64,000 nucleotides of DNA, taken from assembly GCA_947259405.1 (NCBI GenBank), contig CAMYLY010000001.1, positions 159,294-223,293 on the forward strand, in the 5' to 3' direction. A program made the translations under genes and the position numbers. The notes below the pieces were generated by a model. It saw only the letters and a program-made list of their open reading frames with translations. It was not told where the DNA came from and ran no database searches. Positions 34,461-43,674 of this stretch are shown one piece after another; the first letter of the stretch is position 1, and every line of letters begins with the position of its first letter. This stretch comes from an uncultured Gemmatimonadales bacterium (GTDB lineage Bacteria; Gemmatimonadota; Gemmatimonadetes; Gemmatimonadales; GWC2-71-9).

Positions 34461-37295
34461 ATGCCTACGGACAGCGTTTCGATCAGAGGAGCCCGCCAGC
34501 ACAACCTGAAGAGTATCGACATCGAGATACCGCATCACCGGTTCACCGTCATCACGGGCCCGTCGGGGTCGGGAAAGAGTTCGCTGGCATTCGACACCCT
34601 CTACGCCGAGGGACAGCGTCGCTATGTGGAGTCGCTATCGACGTACGCGAAGCAGTTTCTCGATCGGATGCCGAAGCCTGCCGTCGACCACATTGCGGGG
34701 ATCGCCCCCGCCGTCGCGATCGAGCAGAAGAACCTCACTGTCACGGCACGCTCCACCGTCGGGACCGCGACTGAAATCCACGACTACCTCCGGTTGCTCT
34801 GGGCACGCGTCGGCGTGCCGCGTTGCCACGCTTGCGGCGGAGAGGTACTGGCTGACTCGCCAACGACCGCTACCGATCGCGTGCTCGATCGGCTCGCCGG
34901 GGAGAGGCTGCTCATCGTGTTCCCCCTCCCCGACGAGACCGCGCTGGATCACGATGCGCTCATGGAAAACCTGCGCGCGATGGGATTCGTACGCGTGCGT
35001 CTGAACGAGGACGTGTTCGAGCTGGACGCGTTGCCCGATGGCATGTCGCTCGCCGAGAGCACGGGGGTCGAGGTCGTGGTCGACCGTGTCAAGGCGAGTT
35101 CACGCACTCGCTCTCGCCTCGCCGACTCGCTGGCCACGGCGCTTCTCGAAGGCGACGGCGTCGCTCGGGTCATTGGCGAATCGGGCACCGAACATCTTTT
35201 CGAACAGCCGAGGTGCGTCGAGTGCGGTACGTCGTCACTGCCACTGTCACCCGCCCTCTTTTCCTTCAATAGTCCGATGGGCGCGTGTCCAGGCTGCAAC
35301 GGGTTCGGTGCGGTGCTGGAATACGATGAAGGACTGATCGTGCCCAATCCCGATCGATCGCTGGCAGGCGGCGCACTCGATCCGTGGACCAAGCCTCGGT
35401 ACACACGGAGACGGCGACTGCTCAAGGACACAGCACGAGATCGCGAGATACCATGGGATCGAGCTTGGCACCGGCTGAAGAAGACCGACCGTCGCTTCCT
35501 GCTGCACAACACCAAGGGCCGGTTCAAGGGAGCCATTCCCTTTCTACGCGGACTGGAGCGCAAGAAATACAAGCAGTACATCCGGGTGTTCCTGCGCCAG
35601 TACCAGAAGGCACTACGGTGCCCCGGCTGCGGTGGCGGCCGGCTCCGTCCAGAAGCGCTTGCTGTCGAGGTTAGTGGCACGTCCATTGGCAAGGTCTCCG
35701 CCATGACGGGCGAGCAGGTGGCGCGGTGGCTCGAGACGTTGGATCTGTCGCGCTTCGGTCGCGGAGTGGCAGCGACCATTCTCCAGGAAATCGAGGACCG
35801 GGTGACGTTCCTCTGTGACGTCGGACTTGGGTACCTCACGCTCGATCGCCAGACCCGCACACTCTCCGGTGGCGAGGCGCAGCGCATCACGCTGGCGAAT
35901 GCCCTCGGGTCCCGTCTCGTCGACACGATGTACGTGCTGGACGAGCCGTCAATAGGGCTCCACGCCCGAGATATCGATCGCCTGTTGAACCTGTTAAAAC
36001 GGCTCCGGTCGGCCGGAAACACGGTCGTAGTCGTGGAGCACGACATCCCGACCGTGAACGCGGCTGACCATATGATCGAGTTGGGCCCGGCGAGTGGAGA
36101 GCGTGGTGGCCAGGTCATGTACGCGGGACCACCCTCCGCCGTGGCCGAAGCTGGCACGCTGACGGGTCAGTACTTCTCGGGGGCGAAGAGCATTGCCGTG
36201 CCCAGCGCCCGCCGCCGCGCTGGTCCCCAGTGGCTGACCGTCAGGGGCGCCAGCCTGCACAACCTCGAGGGCCTCGACGTCGACATCCCTCTGGGGACTC
36301 TCACGGCCGTGACCGGCGTATCGGGGTCTGGCAAGTCCACGCTGGTCCACGATGTGTTGTACCGGCAGCTCGCGCAGCGTCTCAAAGGCCGGCACGGAGC
36401 CAAAGAGCATCTTGGCGAAGCCGTGGGCGATGTCCGTGAGCTTCGCGGTGCCGAAGCTCTGAACGAGGTGGTGTTGGTCGATCAGTCGCCGATTGGTCGT
36501 ACCCCGCGGTCTAATCCTATCACATACGTGCGGGCCTTCGACGAGATCCGGAATCTCTTCGCCAGGCAGCCACTGTCGCAGGCCCGTGGGTACACGGCCA
36601 GTACGTTCAGCTTCAACACTCAGGACGGCGGCCGCTGCCGCACGTGTGAGGGTGCGGGCCACCTGCAAATCGAGATGGTGTTCCTCGCCGACGTCTTCGT
36701 CCCGTGTGAGGCCTGTGAAGGCACGCGGTACGAGCCTGAGGTGCTCGACGTGCGGGTTAAGGGTCTCTCGATCCACGATGTGTTGAACCTGACGGTCGAA
36801 GAGGCCATGCAGCGCTTTCGACACCAGGAGCGACTCGGGAAGTCTTTGTGGTACCTCCAGCAAGTGGGCCTTGGGTACCTCCGCTTGGGACAGCCGGCGA
36901 CGACCCTGTCTGGAGGCGAAGCACAGCGTCTCAAGATTGCCCGACAGCTCGCCACCATCAGCAAGAGGCGTGACCGGCGGCTCTACATTTTGGACGAACC
37001 CACCACAGGCCTCCATTTGGACGACGTCCGCACCCTGCTCAAGGTGCTCAACCGCCTCGTGCAGGCCGGACATTCCGTGATCGTGATCGAGCACCATTTG
37101 GATCTGATCAAGTGTGCCGACTGGGTCATCGACCTTGGTCCGGAAGGGGGCGGCGCCGGCGGCCGGCTCGTCGCGGCAGGCACGCCCGAGGAGGTCGCGA
37201 CCCACGACACGCACACGGCCCGCTTTCTCAAAACGGCGCTGGCGGGCGGCACGCCGGAACCTCCCATGGCCGTGGAAACCATGAAGCGTCGTTGA
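34461..37295 (+). CDS. uvrA: Excinuclease ABC subunit UvrA
   Basis: The damage-recognition ATPase of nucleotide-excision repair, 944 residues. Two ABC modules are present: Walker A GPSGSGKSS and GVSGSGKST, and signatures LSGGEAQRITLANAL and LSGGEAQRLKIARQL. Zinc fingers are CVECG...CPGCNG and CRTCEG...CEACEG, plus CHACGG. Walker B VLDEPSIGLH and ILDEPTTGLH. The ATG at 34461 gives the normal start (SIRGARQHNLKSIDIEIP). No ribosome binding site is obvious before it. Confidence 0.97.
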   Translation: MPTDSVSIRGARQHNLKSIDIEIPHHRFTVITGPSGSGKSSLAFDTLYAEGQRRYVESLSTYAKQFLDRMPKPAVDHIAGIAPAVAIEQKNLTVTARSTVGTATEIHDYLRLLWARVGVPRCHACGGEVLADSPTTATDRVLDRLAGERLLIVFPLPDETALDHDALMENLRAMGFVRVRLNEDVFELDALPDGMSLAESTGVEVVVDRVKASSRTRSRLADSLATALLEGDGVARVIGESGTEHLFEQPRCVECGTSSLPLSPALFSFNSPMGACPGCNGFGAVLEYDEGLIVPNPDRSLAGGALDPWTKPRYTRRRRLLKDTARDREIPWDRAWHRLKKTDRRFLLHNTKGRFKGAIPFLRGLERKKYKQYIRVFLRQYQKALRCPGCGGGRLRPEALAVEVSGTSIGKVSAMTGEQVARWLETLDLSRFGRGVAATILQEIEDRVTFLCDVGLGYLTLDRQTRTLSGGEAQRITLANALGSRLVDTMYVLDEPSIGLHARDIDRLLNLLKRLRSAGNTVVVVEHDIPTVNAADHMIELGPASGERGGQVMYAGPPSAVAEAGTLTGQYFSGAKSIAVPSARRRAGPQWLTVRGASLHNLEGLDVDIPLGTLTAVTGVSGSGKSTLVHDVLYRQLAQRLKGRHGAKEHLGEAVGDVRELRGAEALNEVVLVDQSPIGRTPRSNPITYVRAFDEIRNLFARQPLSQARGYTASTFSFNTQDGGRCRTCEGAGHLQIEMVFLADVFVPCEACEGTRYEPEVLDVRVKGLSIHDVLNLTVEEAMQRFRHQERLGKSLWYLQQVGLGYLRLGQPATTLSGGEAQRLKIARQLATISKRRDRRLYILDEPTTGLHLDDVRTLLKVLNRLVQAGHSVIVIEHHLDLIKCADWVIDLGPEGGGAGGRLVAAGTPEEVATHDTHTARFLKTALAGGTPEPPMAVETMKRR

Positions 37296-37327
37296 CCTGT
37301 CGGTCGTCCTGCGCCATCTTGCGGCGC

Positions 37328-37978
37328 ATGCGAACCGCTCTCTCAACCGCCCTGCTGTTCGTCCTCGCCACCCCAGCTTCAGCACAGATCATCAACCTCC
37401 AATCGCGAGAGGTCGTGACGTCCGGTGGAAGTAGCTATTCGATTCAACCGGGTGACGTCCTGCGGATCGATGTGTGGGAACGGGAAGAGTACTCGGGGCT
37501 CTTTCAGGTCAATGACGAGGGATTCATCTTCTACCCGGTCCTTGGCGAGATCGACACGAAAGGCATCACGGTCGGGGCCGTCCGCGATACGCTCCTGCGA
37601 GGGCTCGAACAGCTCTTCACGCGTCCGTTCGTGTCGGTCACCCCGCTGTTCCGCGTGTCGGTAGTTGGATTCGTGGTGCGGCCGGGGCTCTATACAGTCG
37701 ACCCCACGCTCAGTATCCTCGATGTCGTCTCCCTCGCTGGCGGGGCGAGGAGCGCGGCCAACACGAACAAGATCCGCGTCTTGCGGACCGGTGAAGCCCA
37801 GGAGATCAACTTCGAGAACGAGGCGATAGCCGGACGAAGCCTCCGGGAGATCGGTGTTCGGTCCGGTGACGATATCATCGTGCCACGCAAATTCTTTGCA
37901 CGCGAGGACTGGGGCATACTCCTCCAGGCGATGACCGTCATTCTCTCAATCGCCATTTTCATCAACACCACCAACTGA
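37328..37978 (+). CDS. Wza-like polysaccharide export protein with C-terminal membrane segment
   Basis: A 216-residue exported protein: signal peptide to TPASAQ, a Poly_export (PES) domain (about 32-110, SIQPGDVLRIDVWEREEYSG), an SLBB-like domain (about 112-170, VVGFVVRPGLYTVDPTLSILDVVSLAGG), and a hydrophobic C-terminus (LLQAMTVILSIAIFINTTN). Wza proteins form outer-membrane capsule or exopolysaccharide exits and use an amphipathic C-terminal helix; this short hydrophobic end may play that part. It has no lipobox Cys. No glycosyltransferase, Wzc or Wzx gene is near, so it is an orphan here. Confidence 0.84.
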   Translation: MRTALSTALLFVLATPASAQIINLQSREVVTSGGSSYSIQPGDVLRIDVWEREEYSGLFQVNDEGFIFYPVLGEIDTKGITVGAVRDTLLRGLEQLFTRPFVSVTPLFRVSVVGFVVRPGLYTVDPTLSILDVVSLAGGARSAANTNKIRVLRTGEAQEINFENEAIAGRSLREIGVRSGDDIIVPRKFFAREDWGILLQAMTVILSIAIFINTTN

Positions 37979-38039
37979 CGCGGGCGCCGGTCGTCGTCAC
38001 GCTTGAAGATGGCGAGGCCCGCCATTAGACTGGTGTCGG

Positions 38040-38061
38040 GCCGCCGCGGGCGGCTCTTTTT

Positions 38062-38062
<1 letters not shown>
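38040..38062 (+). terminator. Intrinsic terminator directly upstream of tRNA-Asn
   Basis: GCCGCC-GCG-GGCGGC forms a 6-bp GC stem with a 3-base loop, followed by TCTTTTTT. The last T at 38062 is also the first base of the tRNA. It probably ends transcription from uvrA and the Wza-like gene. Confidence 0.75.
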
Positions 38063-38133
<71 letters not shown>

Positions 38134-38162
38134 CCTAGCCTGGTAGGATCCGGACAAAGAAG

Positions 38163-38193
38163 GAGGGGACCGGCGCTGCCGATCCCCTCTTTT
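38163..38193 (+). terminator. Intrinsic terminator downstream of tRNA-Asn
   Basis: GAGGGGA (38163-38169) pairs with TCCCCTC (38183-38189), with extra pairing of CCGGC with the interior, followed by TTTT. It ends the tRNA transcript and lies between it and the convergent hsp20 gene. Confidence 0.75.
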
Positions 38194-38236
38194 GCTTCAC
38201 CATCCCATCTGTCTCCTCCGTCCCTACTGTCCCCGC

Positions 38237-38668
38237 TTACTTCACCCTCACCTCGATCTTCCGTGGCTTGGCCGCTTCCACCTTGGGCAGCGCAACCGTC
38301 AAGACGCCGTCCTTGAACTTCGCATCGATCTTTTCGGCGTCCACGGTCTGCGGAAGTCTGAAGCTCCGCTCGAACCGGCCGTAGTGACGCTCAGCGATGT
38401 GCACCTGGCCCTCGTCGTTCGTTGTCTCGAACTCTTGGCGCTTCTCACCACCGATCGTGAGCACACTGTTCTCGACGCTCACGCTCACGTCTTTGGTCTC
38501 GAGGCCAGGAAGCTCGGCACTCAACACGAGCTCATCCTTGGCCTCGCGAACGTCGACCTCAGGGGTCCAGGCGCTGGTAACGTCGGCGCTGAACGGTCGG
38601 CTGAAGAAGCGATCGAACTCGCCAAACACATCCGGCATCCGCTGACGCCATACTGTCGGGTACACCAT
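38237..38668 (-). CDS. Hsp20 family small heat-shock chaperone
   Basis: A 143-residue cytoplasmic holdase that keeps unfolding proteins soluble. The alpha-crystallin domain spans about 40-135, with the conserved ELPGLETKDVSVSVENSVLTI and the end motif KDGVLTVALPK. The C-terminal extension carries an IEV-type motif (KIEVRVK). The start at 38668 (Met, MVYPTVWRQ) has AGGAGG just upstream on the minus strand. No sigma-32 or CIRCE element is recognised upstream. Confidence 0.93.
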   Translation of the reverse strand: MVYPTVWRQRMPDVFGEFDRFFSRPFSADVTSAWTPEVDVREAKDELVLSAELPGLETKDVSVSVENSVLTIGGEKRQEFETTNDEGQVHIAERHYGRFERSFRLPQTVDAEKIDAKFKDGVLTVALPKVEAAKPRKIEVRVK

Positions 38669-38802
38669 GAGTATCCTCCTCGCACGCTGTGCGTTGATTG
38701 AGTTGGTACCGGCTTGGCCGGCGGTGTCACCCCGGTAAGGAGCAACCCGGATACCAGGGTTTCCGGTCACTTTTGCAGGAGAGCTGGTTCGGATTTGCCG
38801 AA

Positions 38803-38817
38803 ATTGCAGAGTGCAAT
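38803..38817. promoter_or_regulatory. Small dyad ATTGCA-N3-TGCAAT upstream of hsp20
   Basis: A perfect 6-bp inverted repeat with a GAG centre lies 135 bp before the hsp20 start and 14 bp past the stop of the decarboxylase gene on the same strand. Related TTGCAG/TTGCAGT pieces are nearby. It could be an operator or a weak 3' hairpin of the decarboxylase transcript. Confidence 0.25.
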
Positions 38818-38830
38818 GCGTCCCGATCTG

Positions 38831-40249
38831 TCAGAATTGCAGTTCCGTAGCTGCGGAACTGATATCTTCGATTCCTTGCTCCATGCGGTCCATGTGCGTC
38901 CGGAAGGACAGGACGCAGATCCGGAGTATGAAGTCGCCTGCGACCGTCGTGGCGGTGAGGTAAACACGGCGTCGGGCGTTGATCTTCTCGAGGAACTGCC
39001 GGTTCAAGACATTCCGATCTTCCTGGGACAGATCTACGCCGGCGAGACGAAAGGCTACCACGGACAGCTGGGGCGGCGCGACGATCTCGATCCCAGGGAT
39101 CTCGCGCAGGCGCTCCGTTGCCCACTCGCATAGGTCGAGCTTCTCGTTGAGCTGCTCACGGAATGCCTGTGCGCCGAGGAGTCGGAACGGCAGCCAAACC
39201 CGCAGGCCACGAAATGGCCGCGATAGTTCCGGGGAGTATTGGCAGAAATCCACGAACTCGTCATCGTCACGCATGGCCGGCAAGTATTCGGCATCCAACT
39301 CATGCGCGCGTTTGAGTGCGGCGCCGTCGCGTACCAGGAGGGAACCCGTGCCGTACGGGAGGAACAACCCCTTGTGCGGATCGAGTGTGATCGAGTCGGC
39401 GCGTTCGAGACCACGCATCGCGACGCGACCTCGGTCGGTCATCATGAAGAACCCCCCATAGGCGGCGTCCGCATGCAACCACAGGCGTTCGTCTCGAGCG
39501 ATGTCCGCCATCGCCTCGAGGTCGTCGACCGCACCGGTGTTGGTTGTGCCGGCGCTGCCAACAAGCAAGAATGGCTCGCGACCCTCCCTGCGATCGTTCT
39601 CCACGGCGGAGCGGAGCGCGTCGAGCCGGATTCGGAAGTGGTCGTCTGAGGGAATGACGCGCACGGCCCGATCCGGAAAGCCGGCCAACATCGCGGCCTT
39701 CGCGACGGAATGGTGTATTTGATCCGACACGTAGATCGTACCGTGCAGGAAGTCCTCGCCGAGTCGTTCTCGCCGCGCTACGACGAAGGCCGAGAAATTC
39801 GCCAGTGACCCACCGCTGCTGAGGATCCCTCGGGCCGACGCGGGATACCCGACGATTTCGGCAAACCATGCCACAACGTTGGTTTCGAGCTGTGAGAGGG
39901 CAGGAGCGGCGAGCCACACCCCGACGTAGCGGTTGATCGAGTCGGCAATGAGGTCCGCCACGGCCGCGTGGAACACACCGCCACCTGGGATGTAGGCGAG
40001 GTAGCCCGGTCCAGCCGTGTTGAAGCTCTTGGGGGCCGCCCGCGCAAAAAGGATCTTCAGGCTGGCCTCGAGTTCGGTACCGACCTCCGGGAGCGATTCT
40101 TTGAGTGAGCGGGCGACATCGGCGGCGCCATCGACGTCGAACGACGGCTGCTCCGGCAACGTCGTGATGTGCTGCACGATTTCGTCCATCGCCGCGTCGA
40201 CGAGGTGTCTCATTTCTTCCGTCGACAGCTCGAGCGGATAAGCTGCCAT
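38831..40249 (-). CDS. Group II PLP-dependent amino acid decarboxylase
   Basis: A 472-residue enzyme of the aromatic-amino-acid/glutamate decarboxylase group (Pyridoxal_deC). Motifs: SFNTAGPGYLAYIPGGG, the PLP-stacking region SDQIHHSVAKAAMLAG, GSAGTTNTGAVDD, LHADAAYGGF and the PLP lysine in ITLDPHKGLFLPYGTG (Lys293). The substrate (tyrosine, tryptophan, DOPA or another) cannot be deduced. The ATG at 40249 gives the family N-terminus. It is divergent from the first MscS gene with 128 bp between. Confidence 0.88.
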   Translation of the reverse strand: MAAYPLELSTEEMRHLVDAAMDEIVQHITTLPEQPSFDVDGAADVARSLKESLPEVGTELEASLKILFARAAPKSFNTAGPGYLAYIPGGGVFHAAVADLIADSINRYVGVWLAAPALSQLETNVVAWFAEIVGYPASARGILSSGGSLANFSAFVVARRERLGEDFLHGTIYVSDQIHHSVAKAAMLAGFPDRAVRVIPSDDHFRIRLDALRSAVENDRREGREPFLLVGSAGTTNTGAVDDLEAMADIARDERLWLHADAAYGGFFMMTDRGRVAMRGLERADSITLDPHKGLFLPYGTGSLLVRDGAALKRAHELDAEYLPAMRDDDEFVDFCQYSPELSRPFRGLRVWLPFRLLGAQAFREQLNEKLDLCEWATERLREIPGIEIVAPPQLSVVAFRLAGVDLSQEDRNVLNRQFLEKINARRRVYLTATTVAGDFILRICVLSFRTHMDRMEQGIEDISSAATELQF

Positions 40250-40377
40250 CTGACGCTTGGCGCTCACGGGTTGGACCTCACGGGCGTTGGGTTCGCGGTG
40301 TCTTGCCACCTCGTGGCGGATCACTTACATGATGCAGGCTAGCCAGCCGGCAAACCAACTCGTCGGGGAGAACGGTC

Positions 40378-41247
40378 ATGTTTTCAGAGATACTCGATTT
40401 CCAGTTGTTCGTACTCAGTGGCACCGCGGTTACGGTCGGCACGGCCGTCACGGCACTCTTCATCGTGCTGGCTTCCTTCATTATCTCGCGCATCTTGCAG
40501 CGCACCATTGACCGGACACTGCGGCCACACGTCATACGCGAGGGCTCAGTCCAAGCCCTTCAGCGGCTCGTGCATTACACCGCGATGATCATCGGACTGG
40601 CGGTCGCGTTCGACACGGTTGGCATCTCGCTTTCGGCCTTGTTCGCCGCCGGAGCCATCTTTGCCATCGGTCTGGGCTTCGCGATGCAGAATATCGCACA
40701 GAACTTCGTGTCCGGCGTCATCCTGCTGCTGGAACGGTCGATCAAGCCGGGAGACATCATTGAAGTCAACAACACCGTCGTCCGAGTCGACGAGATGGGC
40801 ATTCGGGCCGCCATCGTCCGGACCCTCGACGATGAGGAATTGATCGTGCCAAATTCGCTTCTTGTACAGGCAACTGTTAAGAACTTCACCCTCGGTGACT
40901 CGCAATATCGGATTCGCGTGCCTGTAGGGGTAACCTATGGATCGGACTTGACAGTTGTCCGAGACACGCTCGAGCAAGTTGCCCGTGACGCCGACTGGAG
41001 GCTTTCGACCAGGGACCCCGTGATCCTCCTCACTTCGTTTGGAAGCTCATCGGTTGATTTTGAGGTATCGGTGTGGATCACGAGCCCGTGGGACGCCAGG
41101 CGCGTGCGGTCGCAATTACACTATGATATCTGGTGGGCACTGAAGGAAGCCGGCGTGACGATCGCATTCCCGCAACTCGACGTGCATTTCGATCCTCCTA
41201 TCATGGATTCGGTTCGGGCACTCACCACCCGGACCGTGGCCGCCTGA
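40378..41247 (+). CDS. MscS family mechanosensitive channel (first of two)
   Basis: A 289-residue inner-membrane channel that would open under membrane tension to release solutes. Three hydrophobic segments precede the pore helix ALFAAGAIFAIGLGFAMQNIAQN, followed by the beta domain with FVSGVILLLERSIKPGDIIEVNN and IVPNSLLVQATVKNFT. The C-terminal alpha/beta part (about 180-270) is standard. The second channel gene starts 10 bp after its stop. Confidence 0.9.
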   Translation: MFSEILDFQLFVLSGTAVTVGTAVTALFIVLASFIISRILQRTIDRTLRPHVIREGSVQALQRLVHYTAMIIGLAVAFDTVGISLSALFAAGAIFAIGLGFAMQNIAQNFVSGVILLLERSIKPGDIIEVNNTVVRVDEMGIRAAIVRTLDDEELIVPNSLLVQATVKNFTLGDSQYRIRVPVGVTYGSDLTVVRDTLEQVARDADWRLSTRDPVILLTSFGSSSVDFEVSVWITSPWDARRVRSQLHYDIWWALKEAGVTIAFPQLDVHFDPPIMDSVRALTTRTVAA

Positions 41248-41256
41248 GGGCCATAC

Positions 41257-42216
41257 ATGACCGCTTTCGCCGAGTGGCTGCAAGAGACGTTTGGATTGAG
41301 TCCGGTGATGCAGGACCGGCTTGCGGCTTCGCTCATCGCCATCATCGCCATCTGGCTCCTCCGTCGCATCATCCTGTTCGTGGTGTGGCGTCGCGTGGAA
41401 GACGTGCGCACCCGATACCGCTGGCAGAAGATCACCGCCTACACGCTGGTGCCGATCGGCATCCTCCTGGTCGGACGCATCTGGTTCGAGGGCTTCCAGG
41501 CCATCGGGACGTTCCTGGGCCTGCTATCGGCCGGAATCGCCATCGCGCTGCGGGATCCGATCGTTAATCTGGCTGGTTGGGGATTCCTTGTGTGGAGGAG
41601 ACCGTTCGAGGTCGGCGACCGCGTGCAGATCGGAGATCGAGCCGGTGACGTCATCGACATTCGCATCTTTCAGTTCACGTTGCTCGAGATTGGGAACTGG
41701 GTCAATGCGGACCAATCGACTGGCCGCGTGATTCACGTTCCGAACGGTGACGTGTTCACCCAAACCCTCGCGAATTATTCGAAGGGCTTCCGATATATCT
41801 GGAATGAATTGAGCATCGTCGTGACATTCGAGAGCGACTGGGAGAAAGCCAAAGGCCTCTTGGAGGAAATCAATAGGCGGCACGGTGAGGACGCCATCGA
41901 ATCCGCCCAGCGACACATCCAGGACGTTTCGAGGCGCTTCTTGATTCACTACCGCAAGCTCACCCCGACCGTGTACACGAGTGTGGTGGACATCGGGGTT
42001 TGCCTGACCATCCGCTATCTGTGCGAACCTCGTGGACGACGAGGATCCGCCGAGGAAATCTGGGAGGACGTGCTCAAGACGTTCGCCCAGCACGACGATA
42101 TCGATTTCGCCTATCCAACACAGCGGTTTTATGACAATCGGCTGGAGGGTAAATCGGGAGCCCGCGCACCGACCGACCCCCCACTCCTAGGCAACCGCGG
42201 AGGATACAGGACGTGA
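41257..42216 (+). CDS. MscS family mechanosensitive channel (second of two)
   Basis: A 319-residue MscS-type channel, less like classical MscS than its neighbour. Membrane segments are near 25-45 and 65-105. The pore/beta part has ALRDPIVNLAGWGFLVWRRPFEVGDRVQIGDRAGDV and VPNGDVFTQTLANYSKGF. The C-terminal 60 residues are extended and Pro/Gly-rich (EGKSGARAPTDPPLLGNRGG). It overlaps the M24 peptidase gene by 4 bp. Tandem unlike MscS genes may make channels of different tension threshold; this is inferred. Confidence 0.87.
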   Translation: MTAFAEWLQETFGLSPVMQDRLAASLIAIIAIWLLRRIILFVVWRRVEDVRTRYRWQKITAYTLVPIGILLVGRIWFEGFQAIGTFLGLLSAGIAIALRDPIVNLAGWGFLVWRRPFEVGDRVQIGDRAGDVIDIRIFQFTLLEIGNWVNADQSTGRVIHVPNGDVFTQTLANYSKGFRYIWNELSIVVTFESDWEKAKGLLEEINRRHGEDAIESAQRHIQDVSRRFLIHYRKLTPTVYTSVVDIGVCLTIRYLCEPRGRRGSAEEIWEDVLKTFAQHDDIDFAYPTQRFYDNRLEGKSGARAPTDPPLLGNRGGYRT

Positions 42217-43607
42217 GACGGATCCATCCCCCTACACGGAACGTGCATGACCACACAACCTGCCGGGTCAGTGCCATCGCTGCGATCGTCACGATTTTCG
42301 GCGCGTCCGGCGTGGTTGCCCAAGCACCCGAGCGCCCGTTCGGAACCCTGCGCGAACAGGCGGCAATCCAGCAGGCGTGGCTGGCGGAGCGCATGGACAC
42401 GGTTCTGCCCCAACTGCTGCGCGACCATGACATCCACATGTGGGTCGTGCCGATGCGCGAATACAACGAGGATCCGGTGTTTCGCGGGATCGCCGCACCC
42501 ACCACGTTCGCGGCCCGCCGGCGCTCGGTCTACGTCTTCTTCGACAGAGGCGAAGAGGAGGGCGTAGAGCGTCTCGCTATCGGCGGAACGTCGCAGGGCG
42601 GGGTCTTCGAAGCCGCCCGCATGACCGAACAGGCCCCGGACGGACGGCCCAGAGAATTCTGGGGCCCCGATCAGTGGCGCGTAGTGGCCGAGCTCATTCG
42701 CGAGCGTGATCCGCGCAACATCGCGGTCAACATCTCGCCGAACCATAACTTCGCCGATGGCCTTACTGCAGGTGAATGGGAACAGATGCACGAAGCGCTC
42801 GGCCCCGAGATCGCCGCTCGCGTCGTTCGGGCGGAGCATCTCGCTCTCAATTTCCTCGCGATTCACACTGCATCCATGGATTCGCTCTACCAGCAGATGC
42901 AGCGGCTCGTCCACGAGATCATCGCGACGGGTTTCTCAGAGGCAGTGATCACGCCAGGGCAAACGACCACCGAGGACGTGGTCTGGTGGTTTCGACAGCG
43001 CGTGAACGATCTCGGACTCGGCACGTGGTTCCAGCCGTCAGTGGACGTACAGCGTGCCGGCGTAAACTTGGCCGACTCCGTCGCACCTGTCATTCAACGG
43101 GGCGACGTCCTCCATTGTGACTTTGGGCTCGTCGCGCTGGGCCTCAGCACCGACACCCAGCACATGGGCTACGTGTTGCGAGAGGGCGAGACGGCACCCC
43201 CCGATGGCTTGATGCGCGCGCTACATGCAGCCAATGCCCTGCAGGACCTCCTGCTCGCCGAGATGCGTCATGCCAGAACCGGCAACGAAATGCTACGCTC
43301 CACCTTAGCGGCCATGCGTGACGCCGGTATTGACGGCACGGTCTACACACATCCCATTGGTTTCCACGGTCACGGCGCGGGCCCACTGATCGGCCTGTGG
43401 GACAGGCAGGACGGCGTCCCCGGCCGCGGCGACGTGCCGATCCGAGCGGGGACCTGGCACTCCATCGAGCTGCAGGCGACGACACCCGTCCCGGAATGGG
43501 ACGACCAGCCGGTCCGCATGATGCTGGAGGAAGAGGCGGAACTCGGCCATGACGGGCGTATGCGCTGGGTGCTGGCGCGCCAGGAGCAGTTCCACCTGGT
43601 GCGATAG
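42213..43607 (+). CDS. Exported M24 family peptidase-like protein
   Basis: A 464-residue protein with a signal peptide (IAAIVTIFGASGVVAQ) and an M24 domain in its second half. Candidate metal ligands are the Asp of VLHCDFGLV, the Asp of LSTDTQHMGY, His of GFHGHGAG, Glu of HSIELQAT and Glu of MMLEEEAEL. The spacing of the second Asp differs from the textbook DGYxSDxGR of the other M24 gene at 0.2 kb, so it belongs to a different subfamily. The GTG start has GGAGG 9 bases upstream. It likely degrades peptides in the periplasm. Confidence 0.82.
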   Translation: MRRIHPPTRNVHDHTTCRVSAIAAIVTIFGASGVVAQAPERPFGTLREQAAIQQAWLAERMDTVLPQLLRDHDIHMWVVPMREYNEDPVFRGIAAPTTFAARRRSVYVFFDRGEEEGVERLAIGGTSQGGVFEAARMTEQAPDGRPREFWGPDQWRVVAELIRERDPRNIAVNISPNHNFADGLTAGEWEQMHEALGPEIAARVVRAEHLALNFLAIHTASMDSLYQQMQRLVHEIIATGFSEAVITPGQTTTEDVVWWFRQRVNDLGLGTWFQPSVDVQRAGVNLADSVAPVIQRGDVLHCDFGLVALGLSTDTQHMGYVLREGETAPPDGLMRALHAANALQDLLLAEMRHARTGNEMLRSTLAAMRDAGIDGTVYTHPIGFHGHGAGPLIGLWDRQDGVPGRGDVPIRAGTWHSIELQATTPVPEWDDQPVRMMLEEEAELGHDGRMRWVLARQEQFHLVR

Positions 43608-43674
43608 GGCGCAGCCGGCCCGTGCCCGCCAGGTATATTGGCATCGAAGGCAAGACTATCAAGAGAGAGTTGAT

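Noticed and set aside
35994..37385. 463-residue minus-strand frame opposite uvrA
   Set aside because: It runs antisense to conserved UvrA motifs, with no recognisable domain of its own.
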